From: Bacillota bacterium
GTDB taxonomy: Bacteria > Bacillota > Clostridia > Lachnospirales > Lachnospiraceae
DNA: 64,000 nt
Direction of reading: 5' to 3'
Assembly (NCBI GenBank): GCA_023439125.1
Contig: JAEXOU010000005.1
Location: 868,001 to 932,000, forward strand
Position 1 is the stretch's first letter. Every line of letters starts with the position of its first letter. The notes under the pieces are model-generated. The model did not search any database, was not told the DNA's origin, and saw nothing but the letters and a program-made list of their open reading frames with translations. The translations under genes were made by a program, and so were the position numbers. Positions 16,506 to 25,136 of the stretch are shown here, piece by piece.

Positions 16506-17174
16506 TCAGTTCCTCATCTGTTCCAATTGCTCCTGTGTAAGCGATATAATCTCTCCTTTAATCATTCGATAGATTTGTCCTATCTGTATGACACTTTCTT
16601 TTTTTACAAAAATAGCACTTTCATCTGTCATGAGGCATACTGGAAGTTCCATGGAAACCTGCTTCAGATATTGTAATAGTTTTTCATCTTCGAATGGATA
16701 ATGTGCCTTGACCGTAATATCCGCAAATCCCAACCCTTCATAAGGAGCAAGGGATTCATATATATCAACCGTATGCTTTCCCATATTCATGGCACCTGCA
16801 CTTACCCCTAATATCACAGCACTACTTTGGCGAATCTCGTCGAGTAAGCCTTTGTCACACATTAACTTAAATTGCAGTGTAGCATTCCCTCCCATAAGGA
16901 AAATAAAAGACGCCCCACGGATTAGGCTTACTGCGTCAGCCGCTTTTGTTCGATTGTCAATCACGCAGTGCTTTACAAAAGGCATATTTCTCTCGGCAAA
17001 CATCTCATGCATTCCATCTGAATCGTCATCGTTTTGCGCATAGTTATCTGGCTGGCAGCTGATAAACACAAGGCTATCTCGAATATTCAATTCCTCCTTA
17101 AGTACATCTGCAATACTATCCGTAAAGTGATGTGTTGGAAATCCACTAAAAAAACCCAGCAACTTGGCATTCAT
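16506..17174 (-). CDS. Peptidase S51 / dipeptidase E-like protein
   Basis: A 222-aa protein of the S51 family, with the nucleophile serine in GVSAGAMNMG and a preceding GNATLQFKLM motif that shapes the oxyanion site. The start at the ATG at 17174 is preceded by GGGGGAT; a TTG 18 bases further up would overlap that ribosome site. Family members hydrolyse Asp-X dipeptides or cyanophycin-derived peptides. It is inserted in the conserved mltG-trmR order, so it looks like an accessory gene. The substrate is not predictable. Confidence 0.82.
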   Translation of the reverse strand: MNAKLLGFFSGFPTHHFTDSIADVLKEELNIRDSLVFISCQPDNYAQNDDDSDGMHEMFAERNMPFVKHCVIDNRTKAADAVSLIRGASFIFLMGGNATLQFKLMCDKGLLDEIRQSSAVILGVSAGAMNMGKHTVDIYESLAPYEGLGFADITVKAHYPFEDEKLLQYLKQVSMELPVCLMTDESAIFVKKESVIQIGQIYRMIKGEIISLTQEQLEQMRN

Positions 17175-17241
17175 AATTCTTTTATCCCCCAAAATTTTTA
17201 ATATTTAATACACCTGCCTCTTTGCAGACTCAAAGTTAAAG

Positions 17242-17690
17242 TGTCATTTTGCACATGTATAAGCTTACTAAATATCTTGCTCGCCATTTTGCGCATCAAT
17301 AAACTTGCTAAGTATGAGATGACAAACATAATTCAGAAGCAACTGTTATGAAGTCGTCGGTACTTAGGGCCTATACTTTAGGCCCTTACGTACCGCTACG
17401 ACTTCATTCAAGCGAGAGCGTGTTGCGGATGAATTATGTTATAGAATTTAGATTGTCATTTTGCACATAGATAAGCTTACTCGGTATCTTGCTCGTCATT
17501 TTGCACATAAATAAACTTGCTAAGTATGAGATGACAAACATAATTCAAAAGCAACTGTTATGAAGTCGTCGGTACTTAGGGCCTGTACTTTAAGCCCTTA
17601 CGTACCGCTACGACTTCATTCAAGCGAAAGCGTGTTGCGGATGAATTATGTTTCTCATCTCATACTCACAACTTCCCGTGCAAAATGACG
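17242..17690. repeat. Family 1 structured palindromic element, two tandem copies (212-bp period)
   Basis: Two copies (17242-17453 and 17454-17690) fill the gap between the S51 gene and the MltG-like gene. Each has TGTCATTTTGCACAT-type ends, an outer helix AACATAATTCA/TGAATTATGTT, an apical helix (CGGTACTTAGGGCCT against AGGCCCTTACGTACCG), and a side hairpin GCGAGAGC or GCGAAAGC with a GNRA-like loop. The second copy keeps its right arm to GTGCAAAATGACG; in the first it is truncated. No frame of interest lies inside. The rest of the 550-base gap holds only a terminator. Confidence 0.85.
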
Positions 17691-17712
17691 TCCACAAATT
17701 AACCTCCGCAAA

Positions 17713-17736
17713 AAGGGTGCTTTTGCAAGCACCCTT
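17713..17736 (-). terminator. Terminator of the rnj/MltG-like operon
   Basis: AAGGGTGCTT/AAGCACCCTT forms a perfect stem with a short loop. On the minus strand it is followed by TTTTTGCGG, eight bases after the stop codon. Confidence 0.85.
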
Positions 17737-17744
17737 AAGTTTGT

Positions 17745-18230
17745 CTATGGAATTACAGTACCAGTATCATCCGTAATCGTATCATCTGTAGATGTATCTC
17801 CCTGCTCTGGCGTCACAGTAGGCGCTTGCACTTCTACCTTTACAATTGAATTCTTCTGGTCTGTGATCTCTTTTAGGATATCATCATAATCCATTGAAGT
17901 ATTTAAGACGTACGTACCTGGATAAATATCATAGTTTTTTATTTTTGTTTTTAAATAAAAGGAATACTTATTCACAATCAAGCTATTAAACTCTAGTTTA
18001 TTCGCTATATCCATAGTTGATTCCCCAGATTCAATTCGAAAATCAATATCTTTTCCTGGTTCTTCAGCAGCAGGAACTGAGCCAAAAACTTGATAAGAAA
18101 AATCATAAACATACTTTCCAACAGTTACTGTAATCCAAATTACAGCTGCATAGAAAAGTATATTTAAGAATACTCTCAATATTGCATTTGCTACTTTTAG
18201 TATTACACCTGAACTTGTTGATTTACCCAT
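17745..18230 (-). CDS. MltG-like protein lacking the catalytic domain (161 aa)
   Basis: Residues 12-45 hold a transmembrane segment and residues 58-125 resemble the N-terminal LysM-like part of MltG/YceG (IESGESTMDIANKLEF, then YDIYPGTYVLNTSMDYDDIL). The C-terminal end is an acidic Thr/Asp-rich tail. The lytic transglycosylase domain with its catalytic glutamate is absent; full-length MltG is about 330-360 aa. The position between rnj/fur/ruvX and trmR is that of Bacillus mltG (yrrL), so it is a shortened positional orthologue. It lies 16 bases downstream of rnj in one operon. Confidence 0.8.
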   Translation of the reverse strand: MGKSTSSGVILKVANAILRVFLNILFYAAVIWITVTVGKYVYDFSYQVFGSVPAAEEPGKDIDFRIESGESTMDIANKLEFNSLIVNKYSFYLKTKIKNYDIYPGTYVLNTSMDYDDILKEITDQKNSIVKVEVQAPTVTPEQGDTSTDDTITDDTGTVIP

Positions 18231-18246
18231 ATACTACCTCACACCA

Positions 18247-20073
18247 TTATACTTCCATGATAATTGGAAGTATCATTGGATTTCTCTTCATTTTTTTCCA
18301 AAGATAATCGCTAAGCGAGTCTTTGATTTCATTCTTAATCTTACCCCAGTCAGTCATATTTTTACTTAAGCACTTATCAAGAGCATCACATACTACTGTT
18401 CTTGCCTCATCCATTAAGTTTTCTGACTCGCGAACATATACAAAACCACGTGATACAATATCTGGACCAGATAAAACCTGATTGCTATATTTCTCAAGAG
18501 TAACTACAACGATGATAAGACCATTTTCCGAGAGATGCTGACGGTCTCTTAATACAATATTACCGACATCACCAACTCCAAGGCCATCAACTAAGATACC
18601 TTGAGCCGGGATATGATTAACAATTTTTGCACTATCTTGTGATAACGCAAGAACATCACCAGACGTCATAATAATAACATTATCCTTCGCTACTCCCATA
18701 TCTTGTGCAATTTCAGCATGGCACTTAAGGTGACGGAATTCTCCGTGGACAGGAATCGCATACTTAGGTTTTGTTAACGCATAGATTAACTTGATTTCTT
18801 CTTGACATGCATGACCTGAAACATGGGTATCCTGATATATAACTTTGGCACCCTTCATCGACAATTCATTGATAATCTTTGATACATTTTTCTCATTACC
18901 AGGAATTGGAGTAGAACTAAGAATCACGGTATCACCAGGTGTAATTGATATCTTACGGTGAATCGAAGCTGCGATACGAGATAAAGCTGCCATTGTCTCA
19001 CCTTGACTACCTGTTGTTATTAATACTAAGTTTTCATCTGCATAATTCTTCATCTGCTCGATATCGATTAAGATATTATCAGGCATCTTAATATACCCAA
19101 GTTCTGCTGCAGTAGTCACAATATTAACCATACTGCGGCCTTCAATCACTACTTTACGGTTATACTTTTGTGCAGAATTAATAATCTGCTGAACACGATC
19201 CACATTCGAAGCAAAGGTTGCGACGATAATTCTGTGTTTTGTATTCTCTGCGAAAATATTATCAAATGTCTTACCTACCGTACGTTCTGACATTGTATAG
19301 CCAGGTCTCATAACGTTCGTACTATCGCACATAAGTGCTAAGACACCTTTCTTTCCAAGTTCACCAAATTTCTGTAAATCAATTGTTTCACCAAAAACTG
19401 GAGTATAATCTACTTTAAAGTCACCAGTATGAACAATGATACCTGCTGGTGAATAAATAGCTAATGCTGCAGCATCTGCAATGCTATGGTTTGTTCGAAT
19501 AAATTCAATTCGAAAACACCCAAGATTAATGGATTGTCCATATTTAATCACTTTTCTCTTCGTAGACTTTAATAAGTTATGTTCCTTTAACTTATTCTCT
19601 ATAATACCGAGCGTTAACTTTGTTGCATAAATAGGAACGTTAACGTCCTTCAATACATATGGAAGAGAACCAATATGATCCTCATGTCCATGAGTAATTA
19701 CAAATCCCTTTACCTTTGCAATATTATCCTTTAAATAAGTAACATCCGGAATTACTAAGTCAATTCCTAACATATCATCTTCCGGGAATGCTAAACCGCA
19801 ATCTACAACAATAATACTATCTTCATATTCAAAAGCAGTGATATTCATACCAATCTGCTCTAATCCACCAAGTGGAATTATCTTAACAGTAGGTTCCTTC
19901 GGTTCCTCCTGTTGTTCTACTGTAACGGTTAATTCTTCCTTTTGCTTTGCTTGCACACGTTCTACACGGTAAGCCGGTTTAGGCATTCTTCTCTTACTAG
20001 AAGACCTTTCCGATGTTCTCTCCTTCTTAACACCTTCTGCCTTTGTACTTTTACTATTTTCTTTTTCTATCAA
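18247..20073 (-). CDS. rnj: Ribonuclease J
   Basis: A 608-aa metallo-beta-lactamase/beta-CASP ribonuclease with 5'-3' exo- and endonuclease activity in RNA decay and maturation. The zinc motif HGHEDHIGSLPYV is near residue 129, with HTGDFKVD and HGEFRHLKCH further on. A basic, low-complexity N-terminal extension of about 60 residues (RSSSKRRMPKPAYRVE) precedes the catalytic core and is longer than in Bacillus RNase J1. It is first in an operon with the MltG-like gene and lies 60 bases after fur. Confidence 0.94.
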   Translation of the reverse strand: MIEKENSKSTKAEGVKKERTSERSSSKRRMPKPAYRVERVQAKQKEELTVTVEQQEEPKEPTVKIIPLGGLEQIGMNITAFEYEDSIIVVDCGLAFPEDDMLGIDLVIPDVTYLKDNIAKVKGFVITHGHEDHIGSLPYVLKDVNVPIYATKLTLGIIENKLKEHNLLKSTKRKVIKYGQSINLGCFRIEFIRTNHSIADAAALAIYSPAGIIVHTGDFKVDYTPVFGETIDLQKFGELGKKGVLALMCDSTNVMRPGYTMSERTVGKTFDNIFAENTKHRIIVATFASNVDRVQQIINSAQKYNRKVVIEGRSMVNIVTTAAELGYIKMPDNILIDIEQMKNYADENLVLITTGSQGETMAALSRIAASIHRKISITPGDTVILSSTPIPGNEKNVSKIINELSMKGAKVIYQDTHVSGHACQEEIKLIYALTKPKYAIPVHGEFRHLKCHAEIAQDMGVAKDNVIIMTSGDVLALSQDSAKIVNHIPAQGILVDGLGVGDVGNIVLRDRQHLSENGLIIVVVTLEKYSNQVLSGPDIVSRGFVYVRESENLMDEARTVVCDALDKCLSKNMTDWGKIKNEIKDSLSDYLWKKMKRNPMILPIIMEV

Positions 20074-20133
20074 GATTGCACCTCCAAAATATTATTTATG
20101 TAATTTCGTAGTGCAAACATATGAACTATATCT

Positions 20134-20604
20134 TTATTGCTCTTTATTATGATTAAGATGTTTATTGCATTCACAACAAGTTCCGTACAATTTCACTTCG
20201 TGATTCACAACCGTAAAGCCCATTGTCTCCTCAATCTTATCCTCTAATTTTTCAAGCAAATCGTCTTGAAATGTAAAGACCTGCCCACATTCAAGGCAAA
20301 TCAAATGATGGTGATGATGAGATTTATTTTCCAAATTACGATTACCAATCTCATATCTAGTATATCCATCATCCAAATTAAGTTTATCAATTAACTTTAA
20401 CTCAGATAATACCTGAATGGTTCGATACACCGTGGCAAGCCCTATATCTGGAAACATTTCTTTTACACAATCATAGATTTCTTCTGCGGTCAAGTGCTCA
20501 TCCGGTCGATTACTAAGCACTTCTAATATCGCCACACGCTGTGTTGTTACCTTTAATCCATTTTGCTTTAACAGCGCCTTAAATCTCTCTTGCATATCAG
20601 TCAT
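20134..20604 (-). CDS. fur: Fur family metalloregulator
   Basis: A 156-aa Fur-family repressor. The winged helix spans residues 5-85 (VTTQRVAILEVL, then DIGLATVYRTIQVLSELKLI). A His-rich metal site HHHHHLICLECG and the paired C-x2-C zinc sites (CLEC, CCEC) are present. Family members sense iron, zinc, manganese or peroxide; the PerR-specific aspartate cannot be called with confidence. In this conserved cluster (ireB-ruvX-DUF1292-fur-rnj) it is usually annotated as Fur. I found no obvious Fur box upstream. Confidence 0.88.
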   Translation of the reverse strand: MTDMQERFKALLKQNGLKVTTQRVAILEVLSNRPDEHLTAEEIYDCVKEMFPDIGLATVYRTIQVLSELKLIDKLNLDDGYTRYEIGNRNLENKSHHHHHLICLECGQVFTFQDDLLEKLEDKIEETMGFTVVNHEVKLYGTCCECNKHLNHNKEQ

Positions 20605-20764
20605 CTTATCACCTACTCATCTCAATAAATTCATACTGTCTGCGTACTAGTATTATTCTCACATAACTTTTATAATTAACTATGCTTATGCACATAATTT
20701 TCTAATCTAATTTCAACCTTACATTCAAATGGAATGCTAAGCTAAACAACTTGTATCTTACTTC

Positions 20765-21052
20765 CTATTCTGATACGAAATCAGTATCATCTAATAATTC
20801 ATCGAATATAGATGCAATTGCATCAAGTTCTCTATCATCCTCTACGATATCATATACCGCTTCCTCAGCGTCTTCACTTGAGATATCCTTTAAGATATAA
20901 GCATCCACTTCACCTTCACTATCATCATCTTCTTCAGTTACTAACAGATAGTTTACACCATTTAACTTTGTTTGTTCAACTACGCAAAATACAACTTCTT
21001 CACCATCTTCTGTTGTAAAATTTATCTTACGCAAATCTTTGCTATCTTCCAT
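20765..21052 (-). CDS. DUF1292 protein (95 aa)
   Basis: A small, very acidic protein: FTTEDGEEVVFCVVEQTKLNG, then YLLVTEEDDDSEGEVDAYIL, matching DUF1292 (Bacillus YrzB). The function is unknown in all species. It is invariably found next to ruvX and ireB in Firmicutes, as here. The opposite-strand frame over it is rich in Leu and His and is a shadow. The 150-base gap to fur holds nothing recognisable. Confidence 0.88.
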   Translation of the reverse strand: MEDSKDLRKINFTTEDGEEVVFCVVEQTKLNGVNYLLVTEEDDDSEGEVDAYILKDISSEDAEEAVYDIVEDDRELDAIASIFDELLDDTDFVSE

Positions 21053-21093
21053 AAATACCTCTTATTTTTTATATTCGTACATAGAGAAACAAG

Positions 21094-21528
21094 TTATTGT
21101 TCCCTCTTATTTGCAAGAAAATCAAGATAACCCTGCAAAATAAAAACTGCAGCTAATTTATCTACCACTTGCATCTTTTTTTCCAAAGAAACATCGCCAG
21201 CATCTAATACTTGATGTGCAGCAACGGTTGTTAAACGTTCATCCCACAAAATCACTTCTAAGCCCGTTCTACGACGTAACATTTCTGCAAATTCTTCTGA
21301 TTTTTGTGCTCGCACTCCAATGGTATTATTCATATTCTTAGGATAACCTAATACAATGCGATCAACTTCGTATTCCTTAATTAGCTCCTCAATACGAGCT
21401 AGCGTCTGACGAAGTTTTGTTTCTTGCTTTCTTCTAATAACTTCTACACCTTGTGCCGTCAGTAGTAATGCGTCACTTACAGCAACTCCAACGGTTACAG
21501 AACCATAATCCAGTCCAAGAACTCTCAT
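21094..21528 (-). CDS. ruvX: Putative Holliday junction resolvase / pre-16S rRNA nuclease
   Basis: A 144-aa YqgF/RuvX protein with an RNase H fold. Motifs are LGLDYGSVTVGVAVSD at the N-terminus with the first catalytic aspartate, IVLGYPKNMN, and LWDERLTTVAAHQ with the second acid. In E. coli the YqgF enzyme trims pre-16S rRNA; in other bacteria resolvase activity is reported. It lies between DUF1292 and ireB as in Bacillus (yrrK). Confidence 0.93.
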   Translation of the reverse strand: MRVLGLDYGSVTVGVAVSDALLLTAQGVEVIRRKQETKLRQTLARIEELIKEYEVDRIVLGYPKNMNNTIGVRAQKSEEFAEMLRRRTGLEVILWDERLTTVAAHQVLDAGDVSLEKKMQVVDKLAAVFILQGYLDFLANKREQ

Positions 21529-21622
21529 GTGATCAATCCTTATCTTTGGGTATTATTCCATGATGGAACAAAACTTAATAACATGACTTGCGTTATTAAG
21601 TCTTGAACACTGAAATAGTAAC

Positions 21623-21892
21623 CTATTTTTTTCCTTTTAAATGATTATGGATATAATCATTCATAAGCTCTTCCAATATCTCATCACGCTCAACCTTCAT
21701 AATTAAGCTCCGTGCGCTTCTGTGATTAGTAATGTAAGTAGGATCTCCAGACAGAATATATCCAACAATCTGATTCACAGGATTGTATCCTTTTTCAGTC
21801 AAAGCAAGATAAACAATATCAATGATATCCTTTACAACTAACTCTGGCTGTTTTTGAACTTTAAAATACTGTGTATTATTCATCTCCTGCAT
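21623..21892 (-). CDS. ireB: IreB family regulatory phosphoprotein
   Basis: An 89-aa IreB/DUF965 protein (Bacillus YrzL): TQYFKVQKQPELVVKDII, then EKGYNPVNQIVGYILSGDPT and ITNHRSARSLI. In Enterococcus, IreB is phosphorylated by the kinase IreK and down-regulates cephalosporin resistance. ATG at 21892 has AGGAAAGG upstream; a second ATG at 21883 is also possible. The usual neighbour alaS is missing: mtaB lies upstream instead. Confidence 0.9.
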   Translation of the reverse strand: MQEMNNTQYFKVQKQPELVVKDIIDIVYLALTEKGYNPVNQIVGYILSGDPTYITNHRSARSLIMKVERDEILEELMNDYIHNHLKGKK

Positions 21893-21984
21893 CACAACAC
21901 GCCTTTCCTGAACTATATAAACAATTACAACGAAAATCTCTCATTTGCATCTTACTTCTATCATAATACAAATGTACGAAAATT

Positions 21985-23379
21985 TCAATCTATTATTTCG
22001 GAAAGCATAATGTCATCATTTAAAAACCCGACAACTTTTACCTTTTTTAGCTCATTGGAAGGGGTTTGGTCTGCTGCAAACGCTATACGGACATATCGTT
22101 TATTATGGCCTACCATATAGGTTTTTCCATCAATTGTGATTTCTTCTTCTGTCAAAATCTCATCTACTGTATCGACAAATCCAGCTAAATACTGATGTCT
22201 TAATTTTTTATTAAGATCCAATAAACATTCACTACGTTTGTGTTTTATATCTTCTGGTACTTGTCCTGCCATCTGCTCAGCTTTGGTACCTTTCCTTTTA
22301 GAATACTGAAAAATGTGCATCTGTGCAAATGTAACTTTTTCCAAGAATTGTTCTGTCTTTGCAAACTCTTCTTGCGTTTCTTGAGGGAAGCCAACAATGA
22401 CATCGGTTGTTATCGCTGGATTATGAAAGTATTTGCGAAGTAAAACACAACTGTCATAGTATTGCGCACTTGTATATTTTCGATTCATCCTTTTTAAGGT
22501 TTCATCACAGCCGCTTTGCAAGGATAGATGAAAATGCGGACAAACTTTTTCGATTCCTGCTAAAGTCTTGACAAATTCTTCTGTAATTATTCTTGGTTCT
22601 AATGATCCAAATCGAATTCTCTCTAAACCATCAATTCGATTCAGTTCCTGCATAAGCGAAAGCAAAGGCATCGATTGATCTTGTGCAAGTAAACTAGCTT
22701 GTTCCTTCAACGTCTTTGTATCAAATCCATAAGAAGAAATATGAATTCCTGTGAGTACAATCTCCTTAAATCCATTCTCAACAAGACGCTTTACTTCTTG
22801 GACGATATCATCCTGCTTACGACTGCGAATTCTACCACGGGTATAAGGAATAATACAATAACTACAAAATTGATTGCATCCATCCTGGATTTTTATATAA
22901 GCTCTCGTCTTATCTTTTACTGACTGTATACTTAGCTCTTCATAAAATCCATCTTCTGCAATATCTATAATATTGGACGCAGCTTTCAAATCAAAAGCAT
23001 CCTGATCGGAATAAAATCGATTTACAATCGATGTAATTTCTTTCTTACGATTATTACCAATCACAAGGTCAATCGCAGAGTCTTCTAACAATGCCTCTTT
23101 TGCTGCTTGAACATAACAGCCTACCGCTATAACAATTGCTTCATGATTTTTTTTCTTCGCTTTATGAAGCATCTGACGTGATTTACGATCAGCAATATTG
23201 GTAACAGAACAAGTATTTACAACATAGATATCAGCAATCTCATCAAAGTCAACGATTTTTGCTGCTGCATTTTCAAATAATTGTTCCATCGCTTCTGTTT
23301 CATACGAATTCACTTTGCACCCTAAGGTTAGAAATGCTACTTTCTTACCTTCTATATAATTAAATTCACTTTCTGACAT
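21985..23379 (-). CDS. mtaB: tRNA t6A37 methylthiotransferase MtaB
   Basis: A 464-aa radical SAM methylthiotransferase that converts t6A37 to ms2t6A37 in tRNAs. The N-terminal domain carries the first cluster cysteines (FLTLGCKVNSYE, VVNTCSVTN, VAVGCYVQ). The radical SAM motif is CNQFCSYCIIPYTRGRIRSR. A C-terminal TRAM-like domain follows (about residues 390-455). It is the YqeV type, which normally follows rsmE; here thiI and a cysteine desulfurase are inserted between, which is functionally apt because methylthiolation needs sulfur. Confidence 0.93.
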   Translation of the reverse strand: MSESEFNYIEGKKVAFLTLGCKVNSYETEAMEQLFENAAAKIVDFDEIADIYVVNTCSVTNIADRKSRQMLHKAKKKNHEAIVIAVGCYVQAAKEALLEDSAIDLVIGNNRKKEITSIVNRFYSDQDAFDLKAASNIIDIAEDGFYEELSIQSVKDKTRAYIKIQDGCNQFCSYCIIPYTRGRIRSRKQDDIVQEVKRLVENGFKEIVLTGIHISSYGFDTKTLKEQASLLAQDQSMPLLSLMQELNRIDGLERIRFGSLEPRIITEEFVKTLAGIEKVCPHFHLSLQSGCDETLKRMNRKYTSAQYYDSCVLLRKYFHNPAITTDVIVGFPQETQEEFAKTEQFLEKVTFAQMHIFQYSKRKGTKAEQMAGQVPEDIKHKRSECLLDLNKKLRHQYLAGFVDTVDEILTEEEITIDGKTYMVGHNKRYVRIAFAADQTPSNELKKVKVVGFLNDDIMLSEIID

Positions 23380-23457
23380 CTCTAAAAAAATCCTTTCTAT
23401 TTATCCAACTTCACAAGTATAACAACTTCTATATTTACTTTTTCGCCACTTTGTATA

Positions 23458-23486
23458 TTGACATTTCAATTGCAAATAGGTAGTAT
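23458..23486 (+). promoter_or_regulatory. Sigma-A promoter of the HPr-like gene
   Basis: TTGACA at 23458-23463, 17 bases, then TAGTAT at 23481-23486. The transcript would have a leader of about 80 bases containing GGGGTTTCC twice (near 23501 and 23536). Confidence 0.75.
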
Positions 23487-23571
23487 ATAAATGTGGATGG
23501 GGTTTCCTAAGTATTCCAATATTAGCATTCACTTGGGGTTTCCAAAATACATTCTAAAGGAGGAATTTCAC

Positions 23572-23805
23572 ATGAAAACAGTTAAAATTTCTTTAAACTC
23601 AATTGATAAGGTTAAATCATTCGTTAACGACGTTACTAAATTCGATTCTGATTTCGATTTAGTATCTGGTAGATACGTTATTGACGCTAAGTCTATTATG
23701 GGTATCTTCAGTTTAGATTTATCTAAGCCAATCGATTTAAGTATTCATGGCGAAGATAACATGGATGCAATTCTTGCAATCTTACAACCATATATCGTTG
23801 AGTAA
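23572..23805 (+). CDS. HPr-like protein lacking the phosphorylatable histidine (77 aa)
   Basis: Start at 23572 follows AAAGGAGGAA. The product has the size and fold pattern of HPr: VKISLNSIDKVKSFVNDV, then YVIDAKSIMGIFSLDLS, where KSIMG corresponds to the Ser-46 regulatory site. The His-15 motif (GLHARPA in true HPr) is missing, so it cannot carry phosphate from enzyme I. Such proteins are common in Lachnospiraceae. It may act as a CcpA co-regulator like Crh, which also lacks His-15, but that is inference. Codons look highly optimised (AT-rich, strong ribosome site), suggesting high expression. Confidence 0.82.
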   Translation: MKTVKISLNSIDKVKSFVNDVTKFDSDFDLVSGRYVIDAKSIMGIFSLDLSKPIDLSIHGEDNMDAILAILQPYIVE

Positions 23806-23821
23806 TTAGTACATTAACTTT

Positions 23822-23858
23822 AAGAGTGAAGAGTTGAGTTTCAACTCTTCACTCTTTT
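23822..23858 (+). terminator. Terminator of the HPr-like gene
   Basis: AAGAGTGAAGAGTTGA and TCAACTCTTCACTCTT form a perfect 16-bp stem followed by TTTTTG. Very strong. Confidence 0.93.
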
Positions 23859-23861
23859 TGT

Positions 23862-23935
23862 ATTTTAGGAAATTCCCCTGAATTTCCTAAAATGCTCCGC
23901 AGGATGCGCACTTCGCTACGCTACGGCGCGGAAAA
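23862..23935. repeat. Family 2 palindrome fused to the GCGTAGCG hairpin (reverse orientation)
   Basis: ATTTTAGGAAATTC...GAATTTCCTAAAAT is the palindrome. It is followed by GCTCCGCAGGATGCGCAC and CTACGCTACGGCGCGG, the reverse complement of the GC-rich module at 29392-29428 and 44960-44998. It lies between the convergent HPr-like and thiI genes. Confidence 0.8.
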
Positions 23936-23943
23936 AACTGTGC

Positions 23944-25122
23944 TTATTCAATCCTAATAATTTCTCTTGTATCGATTGCAGTACGTACCATCTCATCAAT
24001 CTTCTCTGCAAGGTTTTTCTCATTCTTTTCAATCACACTAAGAATTGGACGTGTTACTGGATGCTTTGCAACAAAGATTGTACAACAGTCTTCATAAGGT
24101 TCAATCGAAGTCTCATAGGTCTTGATTTTCTCAGCTATTTCAACAATTTCTTGCTTATCAAATCCGATTAATGGACGATAAACTGGCAAGGTACATACCG
24201 CATTCGTTGCATTTAAAGAATGCATTGTCTGACTTGCTACTTGTCCAATACTTTCACCAGTGATGAGTCCTAAGCAATTATTTTTCTTTGCAATCTCTTC
24301 TGCGATTCTCATCATGTAACGACGCATAATAATTGTAAGCTCCTCATGAGGACACTTCTCATAGATGTATAGCTGAATGTCTGTAAAATCAATTACATTT
24401 AAGTTAATTGGACCTGTATAAGCCGAAATCGTCCTTGCTAAATCTACAACCTTTTGCTTTGCTCTTTCACTTGTATATGGTGGTGCATGGAAGTAGGTCG
24501 CATCAATTTTTACGCCTCGTTTACTAATCATATATCCAGCAACTGGACTATCGATTCCACCTGACAATAACAACATCGCCTTACCACCAGTTCCTACTGG
24601 CATTCCGCCTGGGCCTGGAATAATGTGAGAGTATACATAGGCTTTTGTACGAATCTCAACCCAGATTCTCGTCTGTGGATTATGCACATCTACTTTCATC
24701 TCCGGAAAGGCATGTAGTAACTCAGAGCCCATCTGTACGCAAATCTCAGGGCTTGTAATTGGGTACTGTTTGTTCGAGCGTTTTGCTTCGACCTTGAACG
24801 TAAAATTCTTGTCTGGATAGAATTTATCTACATATTGTACAACTTCTTTCTTCACATCTGCCCATTCCGTACTATCAATTACAACTACTGGCATAATCGC
24901 CCAAACACCGAATACTTTTTTCAATGCTTCCACAGTATCATCATAATCAAATCCATCGCTGCATTCGATAAAAATTCTACCCTGTTCTCTCGATACTGTA
25001 TAGTAATCTCCTATTCGATCAAGATTAAATCTTACCTGGTCACGAAGGGCATTCTCAAATACATGACGATTCTTTCCCTTTAACCCAATCTCAGCATATT
25101 TAACTAAAAACGCTTTGTACAT
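23944..25122 (-). CDS. thiI: tRNA 4-thiouridine synthase / sulfurtransferase
   Basis: A 392-aa ThiI that adenylates U8 of tRNA for thiolation and takes part in thiazole synthesis. A ferredoxin-like and THUMP domain covers residues 1-170. The PP-loop is LLSGGIDSPVAGYM near residue 185, and HAPPYTSERAKQK follows. There is no C-terminal rhodanese domain, which is the usual Firmicute form, where the partner cysteine desulfurase delivers sulfur directly. The desulfurase gene ends 14 bases upstream in the same operon. Confidence 0.95.
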   Translation of the reverse strand: MYKAFLVKYAEIGLKGKNRHVFENALRDQVRFNLDRIGDYYTVSREQGRIFIECSDGFDYDDTVEALKKVFGVWAIMPVVVIDSTEWADVKKEVVQYVDKFYPDKNFTFKVEAKRSNKQYPITSPEICVQMGSELLHAFPEMKVDVHNPQTRIWVEIRTKAYVYSHIIPGPGGMPVGTGGKAMLLLSGGIDSPVAGYMISKRGVKIDATYFHAPPYTSERAKQKVVDLARTISAYTGPINLNVIDFTDIQLYIYEKCPHEELTIIMRRYMMRIAEEIAKKNNCLGLITGESIGQVASQTMHSLNATNAVCTLPVYRPLIGFDKQEIVEIAEKIKTYETSIEPYEDCCTIFVAKHPVTRPILSVIEKNEKNLAEKIDEMVRTAIDTREIIRIE

Positions 25123-25136
25123 TTAAGTACCTCCAA

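Noticed and set aside
20605..20764. Possible Fur box upstream of fur
   Set aside because: AT-rich sequence only; no 19-bp palindrome of the TGATAATNATTATCA type could be found.
20812..21018. Plus-strand frame rich in Leu and His opposite the DUF1292 gene
   Set aside because: Antisense shadow of the acidic, low-complexity DUF1292 coding sequence.
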